DNA of 64,000 nt from an uncultured Pseudomonadales bacterium (lineage in GTDB: Bacteria > Pseudomonadota > Gammaproteobacteria > Pseudomonadales > Pseudohongiellaceae): positions 18,735 to 82,734 of the forward strand of contig CAJQHM010000060.1 in NCBI GenBank assembly GCA_905478195.1, written 5' to 3'. A model generated the notes under the pieces. The model ran no database searches. It was given only the letters and a program-made list of their open reading frames with translations, and was not told the DNA's origin. Position 1 is the first letter of the stretch, and each line of letters starts with the position of its first letter. Positions 47,935-56,574 of the stretch are shown here, one piece after another. The position numbers and the translations under genes are program-made.

Positions 47935-49758
47935 CTAATCAGGCAAGGCGAAGACAAGAATCAGATCGCCACCTCTTCGCCCTCTCGATCCGCCGCCCGA
48001 TGCTACGGTCACATATTCCTGACCATCGATGACATATACCGAAGGTGATGCGAACACGCCGGCGCCTGTATTGAACTTCCATAGCTCTTCACCGGTATAG
48101 GCATCATAAGCATAGAAGTAGCCAGCGGTATTGCTTCCGGCCCCGACGAATACAATGCCCCCCGCGGTGACTACCGAACCGGCTTGTCCGTAGCCTTCGA
48201 AGATCTGTCGCCAGATTAACTCGCCTGTGGTTGGGTCATAGGCAGAGAAATATCCCTTGGGGTCGCGGCCGGAATTGAACGGCTGATCGATGGCATTAAT
48301 ATATAAATAGCCGGTGTCTTTGCCATAGGAAATCGGAGCATAGTTTGCGCCGCCTCCATAACCGGGAGAGAAAATCTGGTTCGGCCCAATAGGCGTGAAC
48401 TGTTCAACAAGTTCGTTTGCTTCCATTTGCTGTGCAGGAATATCCGTAGGGAAGACTGGGGATACGGGCTCCATTCTCTCGCCATTGGCCTTATGTGGGA
48501 TCGGCTGTGTAGGATAGGGGACTTCGCCTTCCACATCTGTTTCCGTTGAGACAGGCGTCTCTATTATCGGGTGAACCGGTTCGCCGGTTTCTCGATTGAG
48601 TATGTAGAGCCAGCTATTCTTGCTTGCCTGCGCCAGGGCTTTAACGTCCTGTCCGTCGACTTCCATATCGAATAATACCGGCTGGTTGCCAGAGTCGTAG
48701 TCCCACACATCGTGATGGACCTGCTGGTAATACCACTCCAGATTTCCCTCTTCGAGAGAGAGGGCAATAATGGAATCGCTGAAAAGATTCATACCATCGC
48801 GCTTGGTGCTATCGCCGAAGGGATTGCCTACGGCCACATAGACCATTCCCAATTCGGGATCGATTGCAGGTGTTTCCCAGATGCCGCCACCGTTGCGTTC
48901 GCCGCCAACCCAGGTTGGCCCCGCGATATCCCAGCCCTGATCGGTCTCGTCTTGTGGAACAGTATTGAAGTTCCAGATGCCCTCGCCGGTCTTGGCATCG
49001 ATTGCCAGCACATAGCCGCCAGCGATATGGCTCTCGCTGCGCGTCGTGCCGACATAAATCACGCCGTCATAGACTTGCGGAGCGGTTGTAAACCAATAGC
49101 CTACGGATATCGCCGTCTCGATATCCGGATTCTTCTGATGCAGTACATCCAGAATCACCGGTGCCTGACCGTTGTCTCCAAACCCTTCAAGGGGTTCGCC
49201 GGTGATTGCATCGAGGGCGAAGACAAACGAGCCCGCTGCGGAATACACCACACCGTCTTCATAGGCCACGCCTCTATGTCTGAAGATATAGCCCTCGCGA
49301 CGACCACCGCCTAATAGGCGTGTTACGTCATAGGTCCACAGCAGGTGTCCGTCTACCGCATTAAGAGCATAGACACTGCCGCGGGAGTCGGTGACGTACA
49401 TCATGTCGCCGACAATCACCGGCGTAGTCTGGTTGCTCACGCCATCGATCACGCCGTGTTGGAAAAGCCACTTGGGAGTTAACTCGGCAACATTCTCTCG
49501 ATTGATCTGATCGCTGGGCGCATAGCGAGAACCTGCGAGGTCGAGATTGTGTAGGCGCCAGTCCATATTCTGCACGGACGAGACGGGCCGAAGTGCAGAA
49601 GTAACTTCTACCTGCTCTACCTCACCACCGGTGCTCCTGCTACTGGTCGCGACTTCAATCGAGGTGGAATCGCCTTCGGGTGCACAGCCAATTAACAAAA
49701 TTGGCAAGCAGGCTGCAAGCAGCAAACCCTTAATAGAATTTTTTCCTGAGTGCAACAT
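47935..49758 (-). CDS. PQQ-dependent dehydrogenase, lipoprotein
   Basis: This 607-residue quinoprotein has a lipobox (LLIGC, Cys25), so it is a membrane-anchored periplasmic enzyme. It forms an eight-bladed propeller with tryptophan-docking motifs, for example DGHLLWTYDVT, KTGEGIWNFNT and TGEELWKFNTG. HHDVWDYDSGNQPVLFD and GGIWETPAIDPELGMVYV are typical of PQQ alcohol/glucose dehydrogenases. The mature chain has no Cys, so the vicinal disulfide of methanol/ethanol dehydrogenases is absent. No cytochrome domain is fused; a cytochrome c gene lies 40 bases upstream and should accept its electrons. Substrate unknown. Confidence 0.88.
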   Translation of the reverse strand: MLHSGKNSIKGLLLAACLPILLIGCAPEGDSTSIEVATSSRSTGGEVEQVEVTSALRPVSSVQNMDWRLHNLDLAGSRYAPSDQINRENVAELTPKWLFQHGVIDGVSNQTTPVIVGDMMYVTDSRGSVYALNAVDGHLLWTYDVTRLLGGGRREGYIFRHRGVAYEDGVVYSAAGSFVFALDAITGEPLEGFGDNGQAPVILDVLHQKNPDIETAISVGYWFTTAPQVYDGVIYVGTTRSESHIAGGYVLAIDAKTGEGIWNFNTVPQDETDQGWDIAGPTWVGGERNGGGIWETPAIDPELGMVYVAVGNPFGDSTKRDGMNLFSDSIIALSLEEGNLEWYYQQVHHDVWDYDSGNQPVLFDMEVDGQDVKALAQASKNSWLYILNRETGEPVHPIIETPVSTETDVEGEVPYPTQPIPHKANGERMEPVSPVFPTDIPAQQMEANELVEQFTPIGPNQIFSPGYGGGANYAPISYGKDTGYLYINAIDQPFNSGRDPKGYFSAYDPTTGELIWRQIFEGYGQAGSVVTAGGIVFVGAGSNTAGYFYAYDAYTGEELWKFNTGAGVFASPSVYVIDGQEYVTVASGGGSRGRRGGDLILVFALPD

Positions 49759-49798
49759 GAATCGTGCTCCCTATTTTTTAGTAGAATGACTAGTGTAG

Positions 49799-50122
49799 TT
49801 ATAGACTGCTCTGAACCATGAATTCTACGATGGCCCTGAGTTGCTCGTCGCTGCAGGTCGCACAAAGACCTCTGGGCGGCATGATGCCATTGAGCCCGTT
49901 GATGGTGTTCTGCACGAGAGTGTCCATGCCTTTGTCCATGCGTATTTCCCATTCGATCTGATCGCCGACCTCGGGTGAGTGAGCAGCGCCGGTGCCATGG
50001 CAGGCAAAGCAGGTAGATTGATAAGTTTCTTCTGCGTCGAAGGCAGCGTCTTCCGCAGCATTAGCCTGCGTCATGGCGAGTAGGAAACAGCAGATTGCAC
50101 TACCTAGAAACTTTGATCTCAT
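49799..50122 (-). CDS. cytochrome c5-type protein
   Basis: This 107-residue periplasmic cytochrome has a signal peptide (FLLAMTQANA), one heme-binding CFACH near residue 37 and an axial Met in IMPPRGLC. The CATCSDEQL segment that follows is a c5-family feature and may form a disulfide. It lies 20 bases after the hydrolase gene and 40 bases before the PQQ dehydrogenase gene, and is the likely electron acceptor for the dehydrogenase. Confidence 0.88.
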   Translation of the reverse strand: MRSKFLGSAICCFLLAMTQANAAEDAAFDAEETYQSTCFACHGTGAAHSPEVGDQIEWEIRMDKGMDTLVQNTINGLNGIMPPRGLCATCSDEQLRAIVEFMVQSSL

Positions 50123-50142
50123 TTTTTATTATGTCCTTCAAT

Positions 50143-50940
50143 CTAATACTGCTTGCGTACGATGTTAAAGAAGTCGACGAACTTTTGCATATTGTTCTTA
50201 TCCTGGGAGATTAGCAGAGAGTGATCTGCGCCGGGAATTTCTACATAGACATGTTGCATGCCGAGCTCGCGCATCGATGCTACCCAGGCACGAGTGCGTT
50301 CGACGGGCACGGATTCATCCTGGTCGCCTTGCAGAACGAAGATAGGCAGATGCTTAATCTTTCCTAGAATCTCATCCATCGGTGCATTGGCTTCAGGGGC
50401 AGGTGCCGCAACTCCCAGACCTGCGAATAGGTCTGGGTACTTCGCGGCAATATGATAGGTGCCCGCACCGCCCATGGAGTGTCCCCAAAGATAGATTCGA
50501 TTGGAATCGACATTGAACTCATCACGCGTTAGCTGCAATACGTTGAGAACATCTTGCTCACTATTTCTGGCATCTTCCATGTCCTCGAGAGCTCGGGAGC
50601 CGTACCATCCACGGCGGATATAACCCAGAGGGGTGACAACTATATAGCCGTTCGCTTCAGCCTGATCGAGGAATCCGTGGTAGCCCATCAACCAATCGTG
50701 GCTTCTGCCCAGGCCATGCAAGGAAACAATTAAGGGAGAAGCCCGACTAGCGTCATAGCTGGAAGGAACAAACACGGCGTAGGGAATTGACTCTCCCGTT
50801 GTCGGAAATTCGTAGCTTCGATGCTGCACACGCGGGTCATCGATATGCTGTTCATCATCGCTGGCCTGACGATCGGCCATGGCAAATGTACTGGCAGAAA
50901 GAGCGGCGGTAATCAGTAGTGAGTTCAGGAGTGCTTTCAT
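50143..50940 (-). CDS. exported alpha/beta hydrolase (esterase / PHB depolymerase-like)
   Basis: This 265-residue enzyme has a signal peptide ending STFAMA. The core has LIVSLHGLGRSHDW near residue 68, nucleophile motif GHSMGG near 155, LQGDQDESVP near 212 and ADHSLL near 243 for Asp and His. It resembles periplasmic esterase-D and poly(hydroxyalkanoate) oligomer hydrolases. It is the first gene of an operon with cytochrome c and a PQQ dehydrogenase, so it may release an alcohol that the dehydrogenase oxidises (inference). Confidence 0.85.
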   Translation of the reverse strand: MKALLNSLLITAALSASTFAMADRQASDDEQHIDDPRVQHRSYEFPTTGESIPYAVFVPSSYDASRASPLIVSLHGLGRSHDWLMGYHGFLDQAEANGYIVVTPLGYIRRGWYGSRALEDMEDARNSEQDVLNVLQLTRDEFNVDSNRIYLWGHSMGGAGTYHIAAKYPDLFAGLGVAAPAPEANAPMDEILGKIKHLPIFVLQGDQDESVPVERTRAWVASMRELGMQHVYVEIPGADHSLLISQDKNNMQKFVDFFNIVRKQY

Positions 50941-51105
50941 TGTTGTTATCTCCCACCCCTGAGGGCATCGAATTATTTAGAATAGTAAGCAGTGCCTCAG
51001 AGAATAAACCAATTCAGCACTGCATATCAAAGAAGAACAGAGCGGGCGCAGCTAGGTAGCGAGTAACACACTACAATTGAAGTGGCTTTGCCTAGTATTG
51101 ATTGC

Positions 51106-51579
51106 TCAGTCTATGGATTCGCCAAACAGGCCACTTTCGGCAAACATTCGAATTAGCGCAATCGCGTCACGGTCGGTCTCTAGATAAGCCGATTTCAAGT
51201 GCTCTGAGACATCAACGGAGCCGTCTTCGTCTATCTCGCGTCTATAGCTGAAACGGACAAATAGGTAGCCCTCCTCGGGCTCTTCCAGATGGGTAACGCT
51301 CTCGGCATCTATCTGGTCATATTCTTCCATAGTCTGGGTATGAATCTTCTCATCCTGATAAAGCATTACCAGTTCATAAAACTTAGCATCTCCAACATCG
51401 ATGACGCGCTCGAATTCATCCTCAGCGTATTCTTTGGTGGTCACCTGCAGGCTACTATTGAATCTGTCGGGGCGCCTTGCGCGCAGCACCAAGCCCTCCC
51501 ACAACTGAGACCTTGTCAGCATGGGCAGTTCACCGTTGGTCGGATCGTTGACCTGTATTATGTGTTCGAATTCGAGCAC
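51106..51579 (-). CDS. AtaL-like SRPBCC protein (DUF1857)
   Basis: The coding frame extends upstream into surE, but the family start is GTG at 51579 (MLEFEHIIQVNDP), with CAGGAG six bases before it. This gives 157 residues. The segment LTRSQLWEGLVLRARRPDRF is the family signature, and the fold is the START/Bet v1-like hydrophobic pocket. No signal peptide. It follows surE by 22 bases and is probably co-transcribed. Ligand unknown. Confidence 0.82.
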   Translation of the reverse strand: MLEFEHIIQVNDPTNGELPMLTRSQLWEGLVLRARRPDRFNSSLQVTTKEYAEDEFERVIDVGDAKFYELVMLYQDEKIHTQTMEEYDQIDAESVTHLEEPEEGYLFVRFSYRREIDEDGSVDVSEHLKSAYLETDRDAIALIRMFAESGLFGESID

Positions 51580-51601
51580 AACACTCTCCTGAGTAAATCG
51601 A

Positions 51602-52462
51602 CTAGTCGATCTGTAAATTCCACGATTCAACTTCATCGAGCATCTCGAAATCGGTCCAGTCGAATTTAAGTGGCGTGAGTGAGATGTATCCCTGCTGGTA
51701 GGCATAGGTATCTGTCGCCGGATTCTCCGACTGCACAATGAGGCGAATTCTCTCGTACTGCGTGCTGCCGCCACTGCGATTAGTTACTTCATAGCTACCC
51801 GTTTCCAAATAAGAATCTCCCATGGGCCTTACCGCCACGCCTTTTAGATCTCCGGCCGGGACGTTGATCGAGATCATCGTGCCTATGGGCGCGCCTTCTC
51901 TGCGATAGCGATCCACCAGATCCGCGGTGAACTTTGCCGTGATAGCTGTGTTCTCACTCTCCGGATCTTCCGAGACGGCTATCGCGGGCAGGCCATGGTA
52001 CAAGCCTTCCATCGCCGCCCCCACCGTGCCAGACAGATGGGAGACGTTGCCAACATTGGCGCCACGGTTAATGCCCGAGACGACGATATCGAAAGGCTGA
52101 TCCTTGCCTAGCTCCTTAATGCCGAAGCGAACCGCATCGGCGGGCCTGCCGTGAACGGCATAGCCGAAAAAACTGCCGTTACGCTCATAGTTGTCCACCG
52201 TTACCGAACCGATTGAGGACTGGCTGGAGCCGGACTGATTTACATTAGGGGCGGAGACAACTACCTCGACGCCGGGAAGCTGTGCCAGGGCTTCTTGCAG
52301 TGCATGCAGGCGTGGAGATTCGATGCCGTCGTCGTTTGAAAGAAGCACACGATAGGACTGCGCGGATAGCACGGCGCTAAAGCTGAATAGGCCAATCATT
52401 AGAAAGAGTTGTGCTAAACCTGTGTTGGGTCTATGCAATCGACGTGGTTGATCTGGGTGCAT
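51602..52462 (-). CDS. surE: exported SurE-family 5'-nucleotidase
   Basis: SurE hydrolyses nucleoside 5'-monophosphates. Motifs are LLSNDDGIESP near residue 40, SGINRGANVG near 125 and SLTPLKFDWTDFEML near the end. ATG at 52462 (MHPDQPRRLH) has GAGGA upstream and gives a 286-residue chain with a signal peptide ending FSAVLSA just before the SurE core. SurE is normally cytoplasmic, so this is an exported form. It is divergent from an exported acid phosphatase gene, suggesting a periplasmic nucleotide-scavenging role. This is not the SurE beside pcm and rpoS of other Proteobacteria. Confidence 0.85.
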   Translation of the reverse strand: MHPDQPRRLHRPNTGLAQLFLMIGLFSFSAVLSAQSYRVLLSNDDGIESPRLHALQEALAQLPGVEVVVSAPNVNQSGSSQSSIGSVTVDNYERNGSFFGYAVHGRPADAVRFGIKELGKDQPFDIVVSGINRGANVGNVSHLSGTVGAAMEGLYHGLPAIAVSEDPESENTAITAKFTADLVDRYRREGAPIGTMISINVPAGDLKGVAVRPMGDSYLETGSYEVTNRSGGSTQYERIRLIVQSENPATDTYAYQQGYISLTPLKFDWTDFEMLDEVESWNLQID

Positions 52463-52617
52463 TATCTGGTCCTCGCTGTATTGGCTTATCTTGCGCAATA
52501 TCGGCCGATGAAGTGTTGTTGTCAGCCAAATTGATTTAGGATTACACAACAACGTAGCAGGCTATAGTACAGACTAGCCTGTACAAATCACAGTTATACA
52601 CGGAGTAGAAATTACCC

Positions 52618-53457
52618 ATGCGCGGCGAAGTGAAAGTAGTAGGAAAAGTATTGGCGGCCCTGATCGCTCTGAGCGCAGCAGTCCCCGCATTCGGACAGAG
52701 CTCACCAAGCAGCGATGCAAACCTCGAGAACAATCTGACAATGGCGATGGCATGGAAACAGACCGCCGCCGAATACCGCGCGCTGTATCACCAAGGCTTC
52801 AACCTGGCGCGACTGCGTGTCGAGTTAGCTCTGGCACAGAAGCAGGATGGCTCGCTCCCCCTTGCCATAATCAGTGATGTCGATGAAACCCTGCTATTGG
52901 CGAATGACTACTGGGGCTATCTAATCGAGCAGGGGCGAGACTTCTTCGATGATGCGATCTGGGATCGCTGGGTTGCAGAGAATCGCGCGGTTGCCAGCCC
53001 CGGCGCGTTGGAGTTTCTGGAATTTTGCGTCGCCAACGGCGTGGAGATCTTCTATGTAACCAATCGCGACCAGGGGGATTCTACCGTAGACCTGGCGCTC
53101 GATAATCTGAATGCGGTAGGTTTCCCCTCGGTGGACCGAGCACACCTGCGCGTCTTGCGCGAGACATCGAACAAGGAGCAAGTTCAACAGCAGATAAGAG
53201 AAGACCATGAGGTCGTGGTGCTATTGGGTGACAACCTGAATGATTTTGCCCGTCGCTACTATTCTACCGACCTTGAGCAGCGGCTCAGTCTCATGGAAGA
53301 AGACCGAGAGCGATACGGGCGCGACTATATCCTCTTTCCCAACCCAACAGACGGCCACTGGATTCGTGCCATCTTCGGTGATTCGGAGCCGCCTCCATCG
53401 GATGCGAATCGTTCTACCCTCAAACAGGCTGCGACACGATCCGCCTGGACACCCTAG
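52618..53457 (+). CDS. exported HAD acid phosphatase, e(P4)-like
   Basis: This 279-residue class C acid phosphatase has a signal peptide ending AVPAFG. The HAD nucleophile motif is IISDVDETLLL near residue 85. Motif II is FYVTNRDQG near residue 143 and motif IV LLGDNLNDF near residue 205. The e(P4) family dephosphorylates NMN and 5'-nucleotides in the periplasm. There is no lipobox, unlike Haemophilus e(P4). Its start is divergent from exported surE, with 155 bases between. Confidence 0.88.
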   Translation: MRGEVKVVGKVLAALIALSAAVPAFGQSSPSSDANLENNLTMAMAWKQTAAEYRALYHQGFNLARLRVELALAQKQDGSLPLAIISDVDETLLLANDYWGYLIEQGRDFFDDAIWDRWVAENRAVASPGALEFLEFCVANGVEIFYVTNRDQGDSTVDLALDNLNAVGFPSVDRAHLRVLRETSNKEQVQQQIREDHEVVVLLGDNLNDFARRYYSTDLEQRLSLMEEDRERYGRDYILFPNPTDGHWIRAIFGDSEPPPSDANRSTLKQAATRSAWTP

Positions 53458-53574
53458 GGAATCCCAGCCTCGAGTCTATGAGTCGACAGGCAAACTGGCA
53501 GGCAATAGAATGCTCGCCAGTAAATTTACCTACACCCGAACAACCGATACAACGAAGTAAAAATAGGATAGCAG

Positions 53575-54669
53575 ATGAACCCGGACGTACTCTTTAAGCC
53601 GTTTAATCACCCGAAACTTCAATTACCGAATCGAATTGTCATGGCACCAATGACCAGACAGTTTTCGCCGAACGGTATTCCCGATGAAAACGTTGAGCAA
53701 TATTATAGAAGACGCGCCGAAGGCAATGTGGGTCTCATCATCACCGAAGGCACCACGGTCAATCACAAGGCGGCTTCTTCGGCGGTGCAGATCCCCTGTT
53801 TCCATGGCGAAGCATTGGAAGGCTGGGCAAAGGTAGTCGAGAGTGTGCATGCAGCCGGCGGCAAGATAGCACCGCAGCTGTGGCATGTAGGTGGGATTCG
53901 CAAGCCTGGCGAGGGCCCACATCCAGACTATCCATCGGCGACGCCCTCGGGGCTGCTTAGTCCGGGCAAGAAGGTGCTGGAACCTCTCTCAACAGCGGAA
54001 ATTGATGAAGTGATCGCAGCCTTTGCACAGGCGGCAGCAGATGCCGTTCGGATTGGGTTCGATGCCATCGAGTTACATGGCGCCCACGGTTATCTAATCG
54101 ATAATTTTTTCTGGGAAGGCACAAACCAGAGAGACGATAAATACGGCGGCTCGCTATCCAAGCGCACACGCTTCGCGGTTGAGATCATGCAGGCCATACG
54201 CGGTGAGATCGGCGACGACTTCCCGATGATTCTGCGATTCTCACAGTGGAAGCAGCAAGACTTCGAAGCGAGGCTGGCGCAGACACCCGAAGAGCTGGAA
54301 CAGTTTCTCAGCCCCTTGTCCGAGGCCGGAGTGGACATCTTCCACTGCAGCAACAGACGCTTCTGGGAGCCAGAGTTCGAAGGCTCTTCCTTGAATCTTG
54401 CCGGTTGGGTGAAACAGATTACGGGCAAGCCAACTATCAGCGTTGGCAGTGTTGGTTTGACTGAAGAGTTTGTCGCAACCTATCGTGATGGCTCTGCGGA
54501 AGTTGCAGGCATCGATGAGCTTATCAGCCGCATGGAAGCAGACGAGTTTGATCTTATCGCCGTGGGTCGTGCGCTGCTTGCCAATCCCGATTGGGCAGAC
54601 AAGATCCGCAACAATGACATGGATTCGATAGAGACTTTCAATAAGGAACAACTGACGGAATTGGTTTAA
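53575..54669 (+). CDS. Old Yellow Enzyme family NADH:flavin oxidoreductase
   Basis: This FMN-dependent ene-reductase has a TIM barrel of 364 residues. APMTRQFSPNGIPDE opens the barrel near residue 24. HGAHGYLIDNFFWEGTNQR near residue 163 is the signature and includes the substrate His. AVGRALLANPDW near residue 330 is the FMN phosphate loop. It reduces activated alkenes, nitro-compounds or quinones in the cytosol. It is followed by a cytochrome c gene 62 bases away, but a functional link is not shown. Confidence 0.9.
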   Translation: MNPDVLFKPFNHPKLQLPNRIVMAPMTRQFSPNGIPDENVEQYYRRRAEGNVGLIITEGTTVNHKAASSAVQIPCFHGEALEGWAKVVESVHAAGGKIAPQLWHVGGIRKPGEGPHPDYPSATPSGLLSPGKKVLEPLSTAEIDEVIAAFAQAAADAVRIGFDAIELHGAHGYLIDNFFWEGTNQRDDKYGGSLSKRTRFAVEIMQAIRGEIGDDFPMILRFSQWKQQDFEARLAQTPEELEQFLSPLSEAGVDIFHCSNRRFWEPEFEGSSLNLAGWVKQITGKPTISVGSVGLTEEFVATYRDGSAEVAGIDELISRMEADEFDLIAVGRALLANPDWADKIRNNDMDSIETFNKEQLTELV

Positions 54670-54708
54670 TCAGGTTGGCATAGAGATCGATACTTAGTAG
54701 ACGCTTAA

Positions 54709-54729
54709 GTTAGAAGTTAGAGGTTAGAG
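54709..54729 (+). repeat. three 7-base tandem repeats overlapping the ribosome-binding region
   Basis: GTTAGAA, GTTAGAG and GTTAGAG follow one another and end two bases before the cytochrome ATG at 54732. Copy-number change would alter the spacing or strength of the ribosome-binding region. Confidence 0.6.
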
Positions 54730-54731
54730 AA

Positions 54732-55634
54732 ATGGCACAGCTAGCAATATCCAAAGCACGATTATTTCTAATAGCAGCCGCTGTGGTTTTGTTATCGATA
54801 GCGCTACGGCTATTTCTGCCTCCGTCTGTTTCCAGCTCTGCGCAACTGTCCACTAGCGATGAGGCCATTGAGCGCGGAGAGTATCTGGTCATCGCCGGTG
54901 GCTGCATAAGTTGTCATCGCGGCGAAGAGGATGAGGAGTCATTCGTCGGTGGGCTGGCGCTGGAAACCGACTTCGGCACCTTCTTCGCGCCAAATATCAC
55001 TCCCGACATGGAGACAGGAATTGGCAGCTGGCAGGCGGAAGATTTTCTCTTAGCGTTGAAGCACGGGCGAACACCTGGTGGTAGTTTCTACTATCCGGCG
55101 TTTCCCTTTCGCGCCTACGCAGGTCTTAGCGATCAGGATGTAGTGGATATAGGTTCCTATCTCATGAGCCTCGATCCTATAGCCAACTCGGTGCCCGCTG
55201 CACAGACGCCACCCTGGCTGAATCGCTGGGCGATGGCGGGGTGGAATCTCATGGCGGACATCAGCGAAGTTGAATACGAAGCTTTTGATGATGACTTAGT
55301 GGAGCGAGGCGCCTATCTGGCCAGAAATCTTGGGCACTGCAGTGAATGCCATACGCCAAGAAACTCACTAGGGATTCTTGATGCCAGGCGAGAGTTCGCC
55401 GGGGCGACTCTGGGGGAAGATGTTATCGAGGCGATCGATGCCGCCGCGATGGAAGAATGGACGGCATTCGACCTCGATCTATTTTTACTCCTGGGTTTAA
55501 AACCCGATGGGGATTTTGCCGGTGGCGATATGAACGATGTGATAGAACACAACACCAGTAAGATTAGCGATGAAGACAGAGCTGCACTGGCGGCATTCTT
55601 TACCCGGCACAATGCGTCAAATGACGCGCAATAA
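54732..55634 (+). CDS. diheme cytochrome c, membrane-anchored
   Basis: This 300-residue periplasmic electron carrier has an N-terminal hydrophobic anchor near residues 11-30. Two heme sites follow: CISCH near residue 58 and CSECH near residue 212, with FFAPNITPDMETGIG and AFPFRAYAGLSDQDV resembling the cytochrome subunit of membrane alcohol/gluconate dehydrogenases. There is no separate dehydrogenase large subunit next to it; the PQQ dehydrogenase is about 5 kb away. Ends at a strong bidirectional terminator. Confidence 0.88.
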   Translation: MAQLAISKARLFLIAAAVVLLSIALRLFLPPSVSSSAQLSTSDEAIERGEYLVIAGGCISCHRGEEDEESFVGGLALETDFGTFFAPNITPDMETGIGSWQAEDFLLALKHGRTPGGSFYYPAFPFRAYAGLSDQDVVDIGSYLMSLDPIANSVPAAQTPPWLNRWAMAGWNLMADISEVEYEAFDDDLVERGAYLARNLGHCSECHTPRNSLGILDARREFAGATLGEDVIEAIDAAAMEEWTAFDLDLFLLLGLKPDGDFAGGDMNDVIEHNTSKISDEDRAALAAFFTRHNASNDAQ

Positions 55635-55653
55635 ATAACAAAAAAACAGACAC

Positions 55654-55685
55654 AAAAAAGGGCAGCCCAGGCTGCCCTTTTTTAT
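55654..55685. terminator. bidirectional intrinsic terminator
   Basis: AAAAAAGGGCAGCC and GGCTGCCCTTTTTT pair around a short loop, giving an A-tract on one side and a T-tract on the other. It separates the diheme cytochrome (+) and cytochrome c' (-) genes and can serve both. Confidence 0.93.
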
Positions 55686-55703
55686 TGAGTAGATAACTAC
55701 TAT

Positions 55704-56192
55704 CTAGTCATTGTCTACTCGGAAGTCGTCATGACAGTTTCCGCAGCCGCCACCTAATGCTCGAAAAGCGCCAAGAGTTGCAGCTCTATCGCCACCGGCC
55801 GCAACGTCTGCAAAGGTACCCGCAGCTTCCATCAACGCCTGTGCTTTCGCAGCAAACTCAGTTGGATTTTCCCAGATCACGTCAAGCGCTTCAGTCTCAA
55901 CGTCGAAGTCCCGAGTGTCTGCCGCCGAGAATAAATCAGGAATCATCGGTGCAAGGGCGGCGATGTTGCGCGCATTCTTCTCGGCTACCGCCGCGTCAAA
56001 TGGTGCACCCCGTGCCATGCCAGCAATAGGAACCAGGTTGAATAAGAGTAGTTTGAATACAGACTGGCGCGTCTCGGCGGCAGCTGCAGCAATCTGTGCA
56101 GGTGTAGGTTCATCTTGGGCTGATGCGGGAAACAGTGTGCCCGAAACAAGCATCGCTAAAGCAGAAACCAATACAAGTGCCTTTTTGATCAT
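55704..56192 (-). CDS. cytochrome c'
   Basis: This 162-residue protein has a signal peptide (ending LFPASA) and a four-helix pattern. The single heme motif CGNCH is near the C-terminus (residue 153 or so), the mark of class II cytochromes c'. The helix ahead of it (LGAFRALGGG) fits. These periplasmic proteins bind NO and may protect against it. It is alone on the minus strand with a terminator beyond its stop. Confidence 0.88.
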   Translation of the reverse strand: MIKKALVLVSALAMLVSGTLFPASAQDEPTPAQIAAAAAETRQSVFKLLLFNLVPIAGMARGAPFDAAVAEKNARNIAALAPMIPDLFSAADTRDFDVETEALDVIWENPTEFAAKAQALMEAAGTFADVAAGGDRAATLGAFRALGGGCGNCHDDFRVDND

Positions 56193-56574
56193 TTATATCT
56201 CCTATCCCTTGCAGGACAATTCTAGTTAAGTTAATTCGATCAGCCGAATTGGCGCAATAGTGAACGCTAAAAATCGCCTTGGGCGAAATGGCAGAAACAG
56301 ACTATATTACAAGTGATTTACAAATGTCACTCCTCCCAGCACAAATCTTCTATGCATGGCGCGTGTTCCTGGACTAGACAGCAGCAATCGAAGAGGCCCC
56401 AATAAGCTGGCTCTAATCTAGTATTTTCGGGAATTTAGCACGCGGGCCAGTCTTGTCATGTAGCCAATCTTGTAATGTAAATAGGGCAGACAATCGCGAA
56501 CGTGGTCGCAGTACTGAACAGTCACATCGAAGTAGAAAGTTAAACTGTAAGAGGGAGGCTATAGGAAAACCAGA
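56193..56574. other. intergenic region with a 17-base direct repeat
   Basis: This 382-base stretch is upstream of cytochrome c' and downstream of the ABC permease. I see no ORF or RNA gene. GCCAGTCTTGTCATGTA at 56446-56462 is followed directly by GCCAATCTTGTAATGTA at 56463-56479 (15 of 17 identical), a small local duplication. A promoter for the cytochrome c' gene must lie near its left end. Confidence 0.6.

Noticed and set aside
48712..49314. 200-codon open frame opposite the PQQ dehydrogenase gene
   Set aside because: It is fully antisense to a clear quinoprotein with intact motifs. The residue pattern matches no family and there is no ribosome-binding site.
51580..51774. N-terminal extension of the AtaL-like protein into surE
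   Set aside because: The added residues are basic and unlike the family, while GTG 51579 has a proper ribosome-binding site and family-matching start.
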